64,000 nucleotides of DNA from Oenanthe sinensis (taxonomy: Eukaryota; Streptophyta; Magnoliopsida; Apiales; Apiaceae): contig JAPMAC010000231.1 in assembly GCA_028671895.1 (NCBI GenBank), positions 7,218,001 through 7,282,000 of the forward strand. The letters are read 5' to 3'. Numbering within the stretch: the first letter of the stretch is position 1; the number at the start of each line of letters is the position of its first letter. Positions 1-9,081 of the stretch are shown here, one piece after another. The notes beneath the pieces were generated by a model. That model was not told where the DNA came from, ran no database searches, and worked only from the letters and a program-made list of their open reading frames with translations. A program made the position numbers and the translations under genes.

Positions 1-140
1 AGCCAATAATGTTCCTACAAGATTTGACAAGTTTTTTCCAAATTCAAACGAGTCAAGAATGAAGATACAAGTTGTTTCCGAGTTCGAACGAGTCAAGAAT
101 GAAGTCTCAAATTGTTATGAATTGTTTTGAAGTTTAAACG
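1..140 (+). repeat. Monomer class A (unit 1 copy)
   Basis: 140 bp. Diagnostic: GATTTGACAAG at 21-31, a T6 run before CCAAATTCAAACG, and GAAGATACAAG at 61-71. It is always preceded by AAACA from class J. In 9-mer units up to position 60414 its third subunit reads GTCACATATGAAG in place of GTCAAGAATGAAG, creating CATATG. This copy has the plain form, as do the 10-mers apart from those starting at 30201 and 39433. Confidence 0.92.
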
Positions 141-280
141 AGCCAATAATGCTCCTACAAGTGTTTACAAGTTGTTTCCATGTACAAACGAGTCAAGAAT
201 TAAGCTACCAGTTGTTTCCGAGTTCGAACGAGTCAAGAATGAAGCCTCAAATTGTTATGAATTCTTTTCATCTTAAAATG
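141..280 (+). repeat. Monomer class B (unit 1 copy)
   Basis: 140 bp. Diagnostic: GTACAAACG at 182-190 and TTAAGCTACCAG at 200-211. The end carries GAATTC at 259-264 followed by TTTTCATCTTAAAATG. GAATTC is present in 10-mer units and in the fused and duplicated units at 4186-7682; in 9-mer and 5-mer units the site reads GAATTG (GAATTA once, at about 51590). Confidence 0.92.
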
Positions 281-420
281 AACCAATAATGTTCTTACAA
301 GAGTTTACAAGTTGTTTCCATGTTCAAACGAGTCAAGAATGATGCTAAAAGTTGTTTTCGAGTTCGAACGAGTCAAGAATGAAGCCTCAAATTGTTATGA
401 ATTGTTTTGATGTTTAAACG
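281..420 (+). repeat. Monomer class C (unit 1 copy)
   Basis: 140 bp. It opens AACCAATAAT instead of AGCCAATAAT, with GTTCTTACAAGAG at 291-303 and GATGCTAAAAG at 341-351. Most 9-mer copies instead have AATATTCTTAC and GAAGCTAAAAG, so class C carries two further haplotype markers. Confidence 0.92.
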
Positions 421-560
421 AGCCAATAATGCTCCTACAAGTGTTTACAAGTTATTTCCATGTTCAATCGAGTTAAGAATGAAGCTACAAGTTGTTTCCG
501 AGTTCGAACGAGTCAAGAATGAAGCCTCAAATTGTTATGAATTGTTTTGATGTTTAAACG
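421..560 (+). repeat. Internal structure of one monomer: 50+40+50 bp subunits
   Basis: Shown on a class D copy, starting ten bases before the AGCC boundary (411-550). The monomer divides into three related subunits that each open with a GTTYRAACGAGYCAA-like core: 411-460 (50 bp, core GTTTAAACGAGCCAA), 461-500 (40 bp, core GTTCAATCGAGTTAA) and 501-550 (50 bp, core GTTCGAACGAGTCAA). After each core comes a GAAG or GCTC segment, then CTACAAGTTGTTT or CTCAAATTGTTAT. The two 50-bp subunits carry an extra 10 bp relative to the 40-bp one. The monomer therefore looks like an old trimer of a 40-50 bp ancestor. All subunit lengths are multiples of ten, which keeps the A/T-rich blocks on one helical face (inference). 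Confidence 0.85.
421..560 (+). repeat. Monomer class D (unit 1 copy)
   Basis: 140 bp and the class closest to the consensus. Diagnostic: GTTATTTCCA at 451-460 and GAGTTAAGAATG about 470-481. The preceding triplet varies between haplotypes: CAATCGAG (here), CAAACAAG (some 9-mers) or CAAACGAG (right end of the array). A divergent duplicate, D', with TTATTTCAATG occurs only at 5445-5584 and 6844-6983. Confidence 0.92.
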
Positions 561-699
561 AGCCAACAATGTTCCTACAAGAGTTTACAAGTTGTTTCTA
601 TGTTCTAACGAGTCAAGAATAAAGCTAAAAGTTGTTTCAATGTTAGAACGAGTCAAGAATGAAATCATAAATTATTATGAGTTTTTTTATTTTTAAACG
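561..699 (+). repeat. Monomer class E (unit 1 copy), 139 bp
   Basis: The only class that is not 140 bp. It opens AGCCAACAAT, has GTTCTAACG at 602-610 (GTTTTAACG in many 9-mers) and TGTTAGAACG at 641-650, and ends in ATTATTATGAG followed by T7-A-T5 at 682-694. A T6 version (138 bp) marks one 9-mer lineage and explains why those units are 1258 rather than 1259 bp. The T run is a natural slippage site. Confidence 0.92.
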
Positions 700-839
700 A
701 GCCAATAATGCTCCTACAAGTGTTTACAAGTTGTTTCCATGTTCAAACGAGTCAAGAATGAAGCTACAAGTTGTTTCCAAGTTCGAACGAGTCAAGAATG
801 AAGTCTCAAATTCTTACGAATTGTTTTTATATTTAAATG
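700..839 (+). repeat. Monomer class F (unit 1 copy)
   Basis: 140 bp. Diagnostic: GTTTCCAAGTTCG about 773-785 and the A+T-rich end TTGTTTTTATATTTAAATG. 10-mers have TTCTTACGAA (811-820) and AAATGAGAC. 9-mers have TTGTTACGAA, TTGTTATGAA or TTGGTACGAA, with AAACGAGAC or AAACAAGAC. It is the most informative class for tracing unit ancestry. Confidence 0.92.
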
Positions 840-979
840 AGACAATAATGCTCCTACAGGTGTTTACAAGTTGTTTCCATGTTCAAACGAGACAAGAATG
901 AAGCTACAAGGTGTTTTCGAGTTCGAACGACTCAAGAACGAAGTCTCAAATTGTTAAGGATTGTTTTGATGTTTAAACG
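840..979 (+). repeat. Monomer class G (unit 1 copy)
   Basis: 140 bp. It opens AGACAATAAT, with CTACAGGTG about 855-863, GAGACAAGAATG about 889-900, ACAAGGTGTTTTCGAG and the cytosine-bearing GACTCAAGAACGAAG about 928-942. In 10-mers it ends GTTTTGATG before class H; in 9-mers it ends GTTTTTATG and is followed directly by class I opening AGTCAATAAT. Confidence 0.92.
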
Positions 980-1119
980 AGCCAATAATGCTCCTACAAG
1001 TGTTTACAAGTTGTTTCCATGTTCAAACGAGAGAAGAATGAAGCTACAAGTTGTTTTCGAGTTCGAACGACTCAAGAATGAAATCTCAAATTGTTAAGAA
1101 TTGTTTTGATGTTTAAACG
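980..1119 (+). repeat. Monomer class H (unit 1 copy), absent from 9-mers
   Basis: 140 bp. Diagnostic: GAGAGAAGAATG about 1029-1040 and ACTCAAGAATGAAATCTC. Like class G it has TTGTTTTCGAG and GACTCAAGAA, so it shares most of its second half with G, and an origin by duplication of G followed by divergence is plausible. Its presence or absence is the whole length difference between the 1399-bp and 1259-bp units. Confidence 0.9.
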
Positions 1120-1259
1120 AGCCAATAATGCTCCTACAAGTGTTTAGAAGTTGTTTCCATGACTAAACGAGTCAAGAATGAAGCTACAAGTTGTTTCTGA
1201 GTTCGAACGTGTCAAGAATGAAACCTTAAATTGTTATGAATTGTTTTGATGTTTAAACG
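1120..1259 (+). repeat. Monomer class I (unit 1 copy)
   Basis: 140 bp. Diagnostic: TGTTTAGAAG at 1141-1150, CATGACTAAACG, TTTCTGAGTTCG and GAACGTGTCAAG about 1205-1216. 10-mers have GAAACCTTAAATT; 9-mers mostly have GAAGCCTCAAATT or GAAGCCTTAAATT. Confidence 0.92.
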
Positions 1260-1399
1260 AGCCAATAATGCTCCTACAAGTGTTAACAAGTTGTTTCCAT
1301 GTTCAAAAGAGACAAGAATAAAGCTACTAGTTCTTTTCGAGTTTGAACGAGTCAAGAATGAAGTCTTAAATTGTTATGAATTGTTTTCATGGTTAAACA
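1260..1399 (+). repeat. Monomer class J (unit 1 copy)
   Basis: 140 bp. Diagnostic: TGTTAACAAG at 1281-1290 (containing the palindrome GTTAAC), CAAAAGAGACAAGAATAAAG, GCTACTAGTTCTTTTCG and GAGTTTGAACG. It ends AAACA, not AAACG, and closes the higher-order unit. This copy alone has CATGGTTAAAC at its end, where the others have CATGTTTAAAC. Confidence 0.92.
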
Positions 1400-2786
1400 A
1401 GCCAATAATGTTCCTACAAGATTTGACAAGTTTTTTCCAAATTCAAACGAGTCAAGAATGAAGATACAAGTTGTTTCCGAGTTCGAACGAGTCAAGAATG
1501 AAGTCTCAAATTGTTATGAATTGTTTTGAAGTTTAAACGAGCCAATAATGCTCCTACAAGTGTTTACAAGTTGTTTCCATGTACAAACGAGTCAAGAATT
1601 AAGCTACCAGTTGTTTCCGAGTTCGAACGAGTCAAGAATGAAGCCTCAAATTGTTATGAATTCTTTTCATCTTAAAATGAACCAATAATGTTCTTACAAG
1701 AGTTTACAAGTTGTTTCCATGTTCAAACGAGTCAAGAATGATGCTAAAAGTTGTTTTCGAGTTCGAACGAGTCAAGAATGAAGCCTCAAATTGTTATGAA
1801 TTGTTTTGATGTTTAAACGAGCCAATAATGCTCCTACAAGTGTTTACAAGTTATTTCCATGTTCAATCGAGTTAAGAATGAAGCTACAAGTTGTTTCCGA
1901 GTTCGAACGAGTCAAGAATGAAGCCTCAAATTGTTATGAATTGTTTTGATGTTTAAACGAGCCAACAATGTTCCTACAAGAGTTTACAAGTTGTTTCTAT
2001 GTTCTAACGAGTCAAGAATAAAGCTAAAAGTTGTTTCAATGTTAGAACGAGTCAAGAATGAAATCATAAATTATTATGAGTTTTTTTATTTTTAAACGAG
2101 CCAATAATGCTCCTACAAGTGTTTACAAGTTGTTTCCATGTTCAAACGAGTCAAGAATGAAGCACTCGTTCGAACGAGTCAAGAATGAAGTCTCAAATTC
2201 TTACGAATTGTTTTTATATTTAAATGAGACAATAATGCTCCTACAGGTGTTTACAAGTTGTTTCCATGTTCAAACGAGACAAGAATGAAGCTACAAGGTG
2301 TTTTCGAGTTCGAACGACTCAAGAACGAAGTCTCAAATTGTTAAGAATTGTTTTGATGTTTAAACGAGCCAATAATGCTCCTACAAGTGTTTACAAGTTG
2401 TTTCCATGTTCAAACGAGAGAAGAATGAAGCTACAAGTTCTTTTCGAGTTCGAACGACACAAGAATGAAATCTCAAATTGTTAAGAATTGTTTTGATGTT
2501 TAAACGAGCCAATAATGCACCTACAAGTGTTTAGAAGTTGTTTCCATGACTAAACGAGTCAAGAATGAAGCTACAAGTTGTTTCTGAGTTCGAACGTGTC
2601 AAGAATGAAACCTTAAATTGTTATGAATTGTTTTGATGTTTAAACGAGCCAATAATGCTCCTACAAGTGTTAACAAGTTGTTTCCATGTTCAAAAGAGAC
2701 AAGAATAAAGCTACTAGTTCTTTTCGAGTTTGAACGAGTCAAGAATGAAGTCTTAAATTGTTATGAATTGTTTTCATGTTTAAACA
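1400..2786 (+). repeat. HOR unit 2, 10-mer with 12-bp net deletion, 1387 bp
   Basis: All ten classes are present. In class F, 16 bp are replaced by ACTC at 2164-2167, making a 16-bp palindrome. Private changes include GTTCTTTTCG with GACACAAG in class H (about 2439-2462) and TGCACCTAC in class I (about 2516). Confidence 0.93.
2164..2179. other. 16-bp perfect palindrome at an indel in class F
   Basis: ACTCGTTCGAACGAGT is its own reverse complement. It exists because 16 bp of the usual class F sequence (TACAAGTTGTTTCCAA) are replaced by ACTC, which is complementary to the GAGT lying just downstream of GTTCGAAC. Only unit 2 has it. Confidence 0.9.
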
Positions 2787-4185
2787 AGCCAATAATGTTC
2801 CTACAAGATTTGACAAGTTTTTTCCAAATTCAAACGAGTCAAGAATGAAGATACAAGTTGTTTCCGAGTTCGAACGAGTCAAGAATGAAGTCTCAAATTG
2901 TTATGAATTGTTTTGAAGTTTAAACGAGCCAATAATGCTCCTACAAGTGTTTACAAGTTGTTTCCATGTACAAACGAGTCAAGAATTAAGCTACCAGTTG
3001 TTTCCGAGTTCGAACGAGTCAAGAATGAAGCCTCAAATTGTTATGAATTCTTTTCATCTTAAAATGAACCAATAATGTTCTTACAAGAGTTTACAAGTTG
3101 TTTCCATGTTCAAACGAGTCAAGAATGATGCTAAAAGTTGTTTTCGAGTTCGAACGAGTCAAGAATGAAGCCTCAAATTGTTATGAATTGTTTTGATGTT
3201 TAAACGAGCCAATAATGCTCCTACAAGTGTTTACAAGTTATTTCCATGTTCAATCGAGTTAAGAATGAAGCTACAAGTTGTTTCCGAGTTCGAACGAGTC
3301 AAGAATGAAGCCTCAAATTGTTATGAATTGTTTTGATGTTTAAACGAGCCAACAATGTTCCTACAAGAGTTTACAAGTTGTTTCTATGTTCTAACGAGTC
3401 AAGAATAAAGCTAAAAGTTGTTTCAATGTTAGAACGAGTCAAGAATGAAATCATAAATTATTATGAGTTTTTTTATTTTTAAACGAGCCAATAATGCTCC
3501 TACAAGTGTTTACAAGTTGTTTCCATGTTCAAACGAGTCAAGAATGAAGCTACAAGTTGTTTCCAAGTTCGAACGAGTCAAGAATGAAGTCTCAAATTCT
3601 TACGAATTGTTTTTATATTTAAATGAGACAATAATGCTCCTACAGGTGTTTACAAGTTGTTTCCATGTTCAAACGAGACAAGAATGAAGCTACAAGGTGT
3701 TTTCGAGTTCGAACGACTCAAGAACGAAGTCTCAAATTGTTAAGGATTGTTTTGATGTTTAAACGAGCCAATAATGCTCCTACAAGTGTTTACAAGTTGT
3801 TTCCATGTTCAAACGAGAGAAGAATGAAGCTACAAGTTGTTTTCGAGTTCGAACGACTCAAGAATGAAATCTCAAATTGTTAAGAATTGTTTTGATGTTT
3901 AAACGAGCCAATAATGCTCCTACAAGTGTTTAGAAGTTGTTTCCATGACTAAACGAGTCAAGAATGAAGCTACAAGTTGTTTCTGAGTTCGAACGTGTCA
4001 AGAATGAAACCTTAAATTGTTATGAATTGTTTTGATGTTTAAACGAGCCAATAATGCTCCTACAAGTGTTAACAAGTTGTTTCCATGTTCAAAAGAGACA
4101 AGAATAAAGCTACTAGTTCTTTTCGAGTTTGAACGAGTCAAGAATGAAGTCTTAAATTGTTATGAATTGTTTTCATGTTTAAACA
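2787..4185 (+). repeat. HOR unit 3, 10-mer, 1399 bp
   Basis: Complete ten-class unit. It is nearly the same as unit 1, including AAGGATTG at the end of class G, but has the usual CATGTTTAAAC at the end of class J. Confidence 0.93.
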
Positions 4186-6283
4186 AGCCAATAATGTTCC
4201 TACAAGATTTGACAAGTTTTTTCCAAATTCAAACGAGTCAAGAATGAAGATACAAGTTGTTTCCGAGTTCGAACGAGTCAAGAATGAAGTCTCAAATTGT
4301 TATGAATTGTTTTGAAGTTTAAACGAGCCAATAATGCTCCTACAAGTGTTTACAAGTTGTTTCCATGTACAAACGAGTCAAGAATTAAGCTACCAGTTGT
4401 TTCCGAGTTCGAACGAGTCAAGAATGAAGCCTCAAATTGTTATGAATTCTTTTCATCTTAAAATGAACCAATAATGTTCTTACAAGAGTTTACAAGTTGT
4501 TTCCATGTTCAAACGAGTCAAGAATGATGCTAAAAGTTGTTTTCGAGTTCGAACGAGTCAAGAATGAAGCCTCAAATTGTTATGAATTGTTTTGATGTTT
4601 AAACGAGCCAATAATGCTCCTACAAGTGTTTACAAGTTATTTCCATGTTCAATCGAGTTAAGAATGAAGCTACAAGTTGTTTCCGAGTTCGAACGAGTCA
4701 AGAATGAAGCCTCAAATTGTTATGAATTGTTTTGATGTTTAAACGAGCCAACAATGTTCCTACAAGAGTTTACAAGTTGTTTCTATGTTCTAACGAGTCA
4801 AGAATAAAGCAAAAAGTTGTTTCAATGTTAGAACGAGTCAAGAATGAAATCATAAATTATTATGAGTTTTTTTATTTTTAAACGAGCCAATAATGCTCCT
4901 ACAAGTGTTTACAAGTTGTTTCCATGTTCAAACGAGTCAAGAATGAAGCTACAAGTTGTTTCCAAGTTCGAACGACTCAAGAACGAAGTCTCAAATTGGT
5001 ACGAATTGTTTTTATATTTAAACGAGACAATAATGCTCCTACAAGTGTTTACAAGTTGTTTCCATGTACAAACGAGTCAAGAATTAAGCTACCAGTTGTT
5101 TCCGAGTTCGAACGAGTCAAGAATGAAGCCTCAAATTGTTATGAATTCTTTTCATCTTAAAATGAACCAATAATGTTCTTACAAGAGTTTACAAGTTGTT
5201 TCCATGTTCAAACGAGTCAAGAATGATGCTAAAAGTTGTTTTCGAGTTCGAACGAGTCAAGAATGAAGCCTCAAATTGTTATGAATTGTTTTGATGTTTA
5301 AACGAGCCAATAATGCTCCTACAAGTGTTTACAAGTTATTTCCATGTTCAATCGAGTTAAGAATGAAGCTACAAGTTGTTTCCGAGTTTGAACGAGTCAA
5401 GAATGAAGCCTCAAATTGTTATGAATTGTTTTGATGTTTAAACGAGCCAATAATGCTCCTACAAGTGTTTACAAGTTATTTCAATGTTCAAACAAGTTAA
5501 GAATGAAGCTACAAGTTGTTTCCGAGTTCGAACGAGTCAAGAATGAAGCCTCAAATTGTTATGAATTGTTTTGATGTTTAAACGAGCCAACAATGTTCCT
5601 ACAAGAGTTTACAAGTTGTTTCTATGTTTTAACGAGTCAAGAATAAAGCTAAAAGTTGTTTCAATGTTAGAACGAGTCAAGAATGAAATCATAAATTATT
5701 ATGAGTTTTTTTATTTTTAAACGAGCAAATAATGCTCCTACAAGTGTTTACAAGTTGTTTCCATGTTCAAACGAGTCAAGAATGAAGCTACAAGTTGTTT
5801 CCAAGTTCGAACGAGTCAAGAATGAAGTCTCAAATTGGTACGAATTGTTTTTATATTTAAACGAGACAATAATGCTCCTACAGGTGTTTACAAGTTGTTT
5901 CCATGTTCAAACGAGACAAGAATGAAGCTACAAGGTGTTTTCGAGTTCGAACGACTCAAGAACGAAGTCTCAAATTGTTAAGAATTGTTTTTATGTTTAA
6001 ACGAGTCAATAATGCTCCTACAAGTGTTTAGAAGTTGTTTCCATGACTAAACGAGTCAAGAATGAAGCTACAAGTTGTTTCTGAGTTCAAACGTGTCAAG
6101 AATGAAGCCTCAAATTGTTATGAATTGTTTTGATGTTTAAACGAGCCAATAATGCTCCTACAAGTGTTAACAAGTTGTTTCCATGTTCAAAAGAGACAAG
6201 AATAAAGCTACTAGTTCTTTTCGAGTTTGAACGAGTCAAGAATGAAGTCTTAAATTGTTATGAATTGTTTTCATGTTTAAACA
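4186..6283 (+). repeat. HOR unit 4, fused 15-mer, 2098 bp
   Basis: The order is A B C D E F (G/B) C D D' E F G I J. The first part stops in class G at 5025 (AGACAATAAT) and switches inside that monomer to class B (GTACAAACG about 5067, then TTAAGCTACC), after which a second HOR runs from C onward. Two class E copies of 139 bp account for 2098 bp. The first class F also has G-like GACTCAAGAACGAAG. The second half lacks H and holds the extra D'. This is the product of an out-of-register crossover. Confidence 0.92.
5025..5164 (+). repeat. Hybrid monomer G/B (crossover junction)
   Basis: Opens as class G (AGACAATAAT) but lacks CTACAGGTG, reading CTACAAGTG, and continues as class B (GTACAAACG, TTAAGCTACC, GAATTC at the end). 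It joins the two parts of the 15-mer unit. Confidence 0.88.
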
Positions 6284-7682
6284 AGCCAATAATGTTCCTA
6301 CAAGATTTGACAAGTTTTTTCCAAATTCAAACGAGTCAAGAATGAAGATACAAGTTGTTTCCGAGTTCGAACGAGTCAAGAATGAAGTCTCAAATTGTTA
6401 TGAATTGTTTTGAAGTTTAAATGAGCCAATAATGCTCCTACAAGTGTTTACAAGTTGTTTCCATGTACAAACGAGTCAAGAATTAAGCTACCAGTTGTTT
6501 CCGAGTTCGAACGAGTCAAGAATGAAGCCTCAAATTGTTATGAATTCTTTTCATCTTAAAATGAACCAATAATGTTCTTACAAGAGTTTACAAGTTGTTT
6601 CCATGTTCAAACGAGTCAAGAATGATGCTAAAAGTTGTTTTCGAGTTCGAACGAGTCAAGAATGAAGCCTCAAATTGTTATGAATTGTTTTGATGTTTAA
6701 ACGAGCCAATAATGCTCCTACAAGTGTTTACAAGTTATTTCCATGTTCAATCGAGTTAAGAATGAAGCTACAAGTTGTTTCCGAGTTCGAACGAGTCAAG
6801 AATGAAGCCTCAAATTGTTATGAATTGTTTTGATGTTTAAACGAGCCAATAATGCTCCTACAAGTGTTTACAAGTTATTTCAATGTTCAAACAAGTTAAG
6901 AATGAAGCTACAAGTTGTTTCCGAGTTCGAACGAGTCAAGAATGAAGCCTCAAATTGTTATGAATTGTTTTGATGTTTAAACGAGCCAACAATGTTCCTA
7001 CAAGAGTTTACAAGTTGTTTCTATGTTTTAACGAGTCAAGAATAAAGCTAAAAGTTGTTTCAATGTTAGAACGAGTCAAGAATGAAATCATAAATTATTA
7101 TGAGTTTTTTTATTTTTAAACGAGCAAATAATGCTCCTACAAGTGTTTACAAGTTGTTTCCATGTTCAAACGAGTCAAGAATGAAGCTACAAGTTGTTTC
7201 CAAGTTCGAACGAGTCAAGAATGAAGTCTCAAATTGTTGTGAATTGTTTTTATATTTAAACGAGACAATAATGCTCCTACAGGTGTTTACAAGTTGTTTC
7301 CATGTTCAAACGAGACAAGAATGAAGCTACAAGGTGTTTTCGAGTTCGAACGACTCAAGAACGAAGTCTCAAATTGTTAAGAATTGTTTTTATGTTTAAA
7401 CGAGTCAATAATGCTCCTACAAGTGTTTAGAAGTTGTTTCCACGACTAAACGAGTCAAGAATGAAGCTACAAGTTGTTTCTGAGTTCGAACGTGTCAAGA
7501 ATGAAGCCTCAAATTGTTATGAATTGTTTTGATGTTTAAACGAGCCAATAATGCTCCTACAAGTGTTAACAAGTTGTTTCCATGTTCAAAAGAGACAAGA
7601 ATAAAGCTACTAGTTCTTTTCGAGTTTGAACGAGTCAAGAATGAAGTCTTAAATTGTTATGAATTGTTTTCATGTTTAAACA
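6284..7682 (+). repeat. HOR unit 5, 10-mer with duplicated D and no H, 1399 bp
   Basis: It has the same length as a standard 10-mer but the order is A B C D D' E F G I J. D' (6844-6983) carries TTATTTCAATG and CAAACAAG. The G/I junction is of the 9-mer type (GTTTTTATG, AGTCAATAAT). Class B has GAATTC. Private: CCACGACTAAACG in class I (about 7440). Confidence 0.92.
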
Positions 7683-9081
7683 AGCCAATAATGTTCCTAC
7701 AAGATTTGACAAGTTTTTTCCAAATTCAAACGAGTCAAGAATGAAGATACAAGTTGTTTCCGAGTTCGAACGAGTCAAGAATGAAGTCTCAAATTGTTAT
7801 GAATTGCTTTGAAGTTTAAATGAGCCAATAATGCTCCTACAAGTGTTTACAAGTTGTTTCCATGTACAAACGAGTCAAGAATTAAGCTACCAGTTGTTTC
7901 CGAGTTCGAACGAGTCAAGAATGAAGCCTCAAATTGTTATGAATTCTTTTCATCTTAAAATGAACCAATAATGTTCTTACAAGAGTTTACAAGTTGTTTC
8001 AATGTTCAAACGAGTCAAGAATGATGCTAAAAGTTGTTTTCGAGTTCGAACGAGTCAAGAATGAAGCCTCAAATTGTTATGAATTGTTTTGATGTTTAAA
8101 CGAGCCAATAATGCTCCTACAAGTGTTTACAAGTTATTTCCATGTTCAATCGAGTTAAGAATGAAGCTACAAGTTGTTTCCGAGTTCGAACGAGTCAAGA
8201 ATGAAGCCTCAAATTGTTATGAATTGTTTTGATGTTTAAACGAGCCAACAATGTTCCTACAAGAGTTTACAAGTTTTTTCTATGTTCTAACGAGTCAAGA
8301 ATAAAGCTAAAAGTTGTTTCAATGTTAGAACGAGTCAAGAATGAAATCATAAATTATTATGAGTTTTTTTATTTTTAAACGAGCCAATAATGCTCCTACA
8401 AGTGTTTACAAGTTGTTTCCATGTTCAAACGAGTCAAGAATGAAGCTACAAGTTGTTTCCAAGTTCGAACGAGTCAAGAATGAAGTCTCAAATTCTTACG
8501 AATTGTTTTTATATTTAAATGAGACAATAATGCTCCTACAGGTGTTTACAAGTTGTTTCCATGTTCAAACGAGACAAGAATGAAGCTACAAGGTGTTTTC
8601 GAGTTCGAACGACTCAAGAACGAAGTCTCAAATTGTTAAGAATTGTTTTGATGTTTAAACGAGCCAATAATGCTCCTACAAGTGTTTACAAGTTGTTTCC
8701 ATGTTCAAACGAGAGAAGAATGAAGCTACAAGTTGTTTTCGAGTTCGAACGACTCAAGAATGAAATCTCAAATTGTTAAGAATTGTTTTTATGTTTAAAC
8801 GAGTCAATAATGCTCCTACAAGTGTTTAGAAGTTGTTTCCATGACTAAACGAGTCAAGAATGAAGCTACAAGTTGTTTCTGAGTTCGAACGTGTCAAGAA
8901 TGAAACCTTAAATTGTTATGAATTGTTTTGATGTTTAAACGAGCCAATAATGCTCCTACAAGTGTTAACAAGTTGTTTCCATGTTCAAAAGAGACAAGAA
9001 TAAAGCTACTAGTTCTTTTCGAGTTTGAACGAGTCAAGAATGAAGTCTTAAATTGTTATGAATTGTTTTCATGTTTAAACA
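7683..9081 (+). repeat. HOR unit 6, 10-mer with 9-mer-type H/I junction, 1399 bp
   Basis: Ten classes including H, but class I opens AGTCAATAAT after GTTTTTATG (8786-8811), which elsewhere is seen only where H is missing. Class A ends ATTGCTTTGAAG and class C has TTTCAATGTTC, a pair shared with units 14, 16 and 18. Class E has TTTTTTCTATG (about 8275). Confidence 0.9.

Larger units (their letters stand above)
1..1399 (+). repeat. HOR unit 1, 10-mer ABCDEFGHIJ, 1399 bp
   Basis: Complete ten-class unit used here as the reference. Class B has GAATTC, class A lacks CATATG, and class F is of the 10-mer type. Class G ends AAGGATTG, a variant shared only with unit 3 (about 3743), so units 1 and 3 look closer to each other than to unit 2. 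Confidence 0.93.

Noticed and set aside
81..90. RNA polymerase III B-box or tRNA T-loop resemblance (GTTCGAACG).
   Set aside because: Eight of nine positions of GWTCRANNC fit, but the final C is G, there is no A box at a suitable distance and no tRNA-like stems. The motif is the core of the satellite subunit.
681..695. T-rich tract in class E as a transcription terminator or promoter element.
   Set aside because: It recurs in every unit as part of the monomer, has no GC-rich stem before it and no gene on either side.
4862..5173. A 103-codon open frame in the 15-mer unit, the longest of its type.
   Set aside because: It exists only because class G is fused to class B here, which joins two repeat frames. 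It is a marker of the crossover, not a gene.
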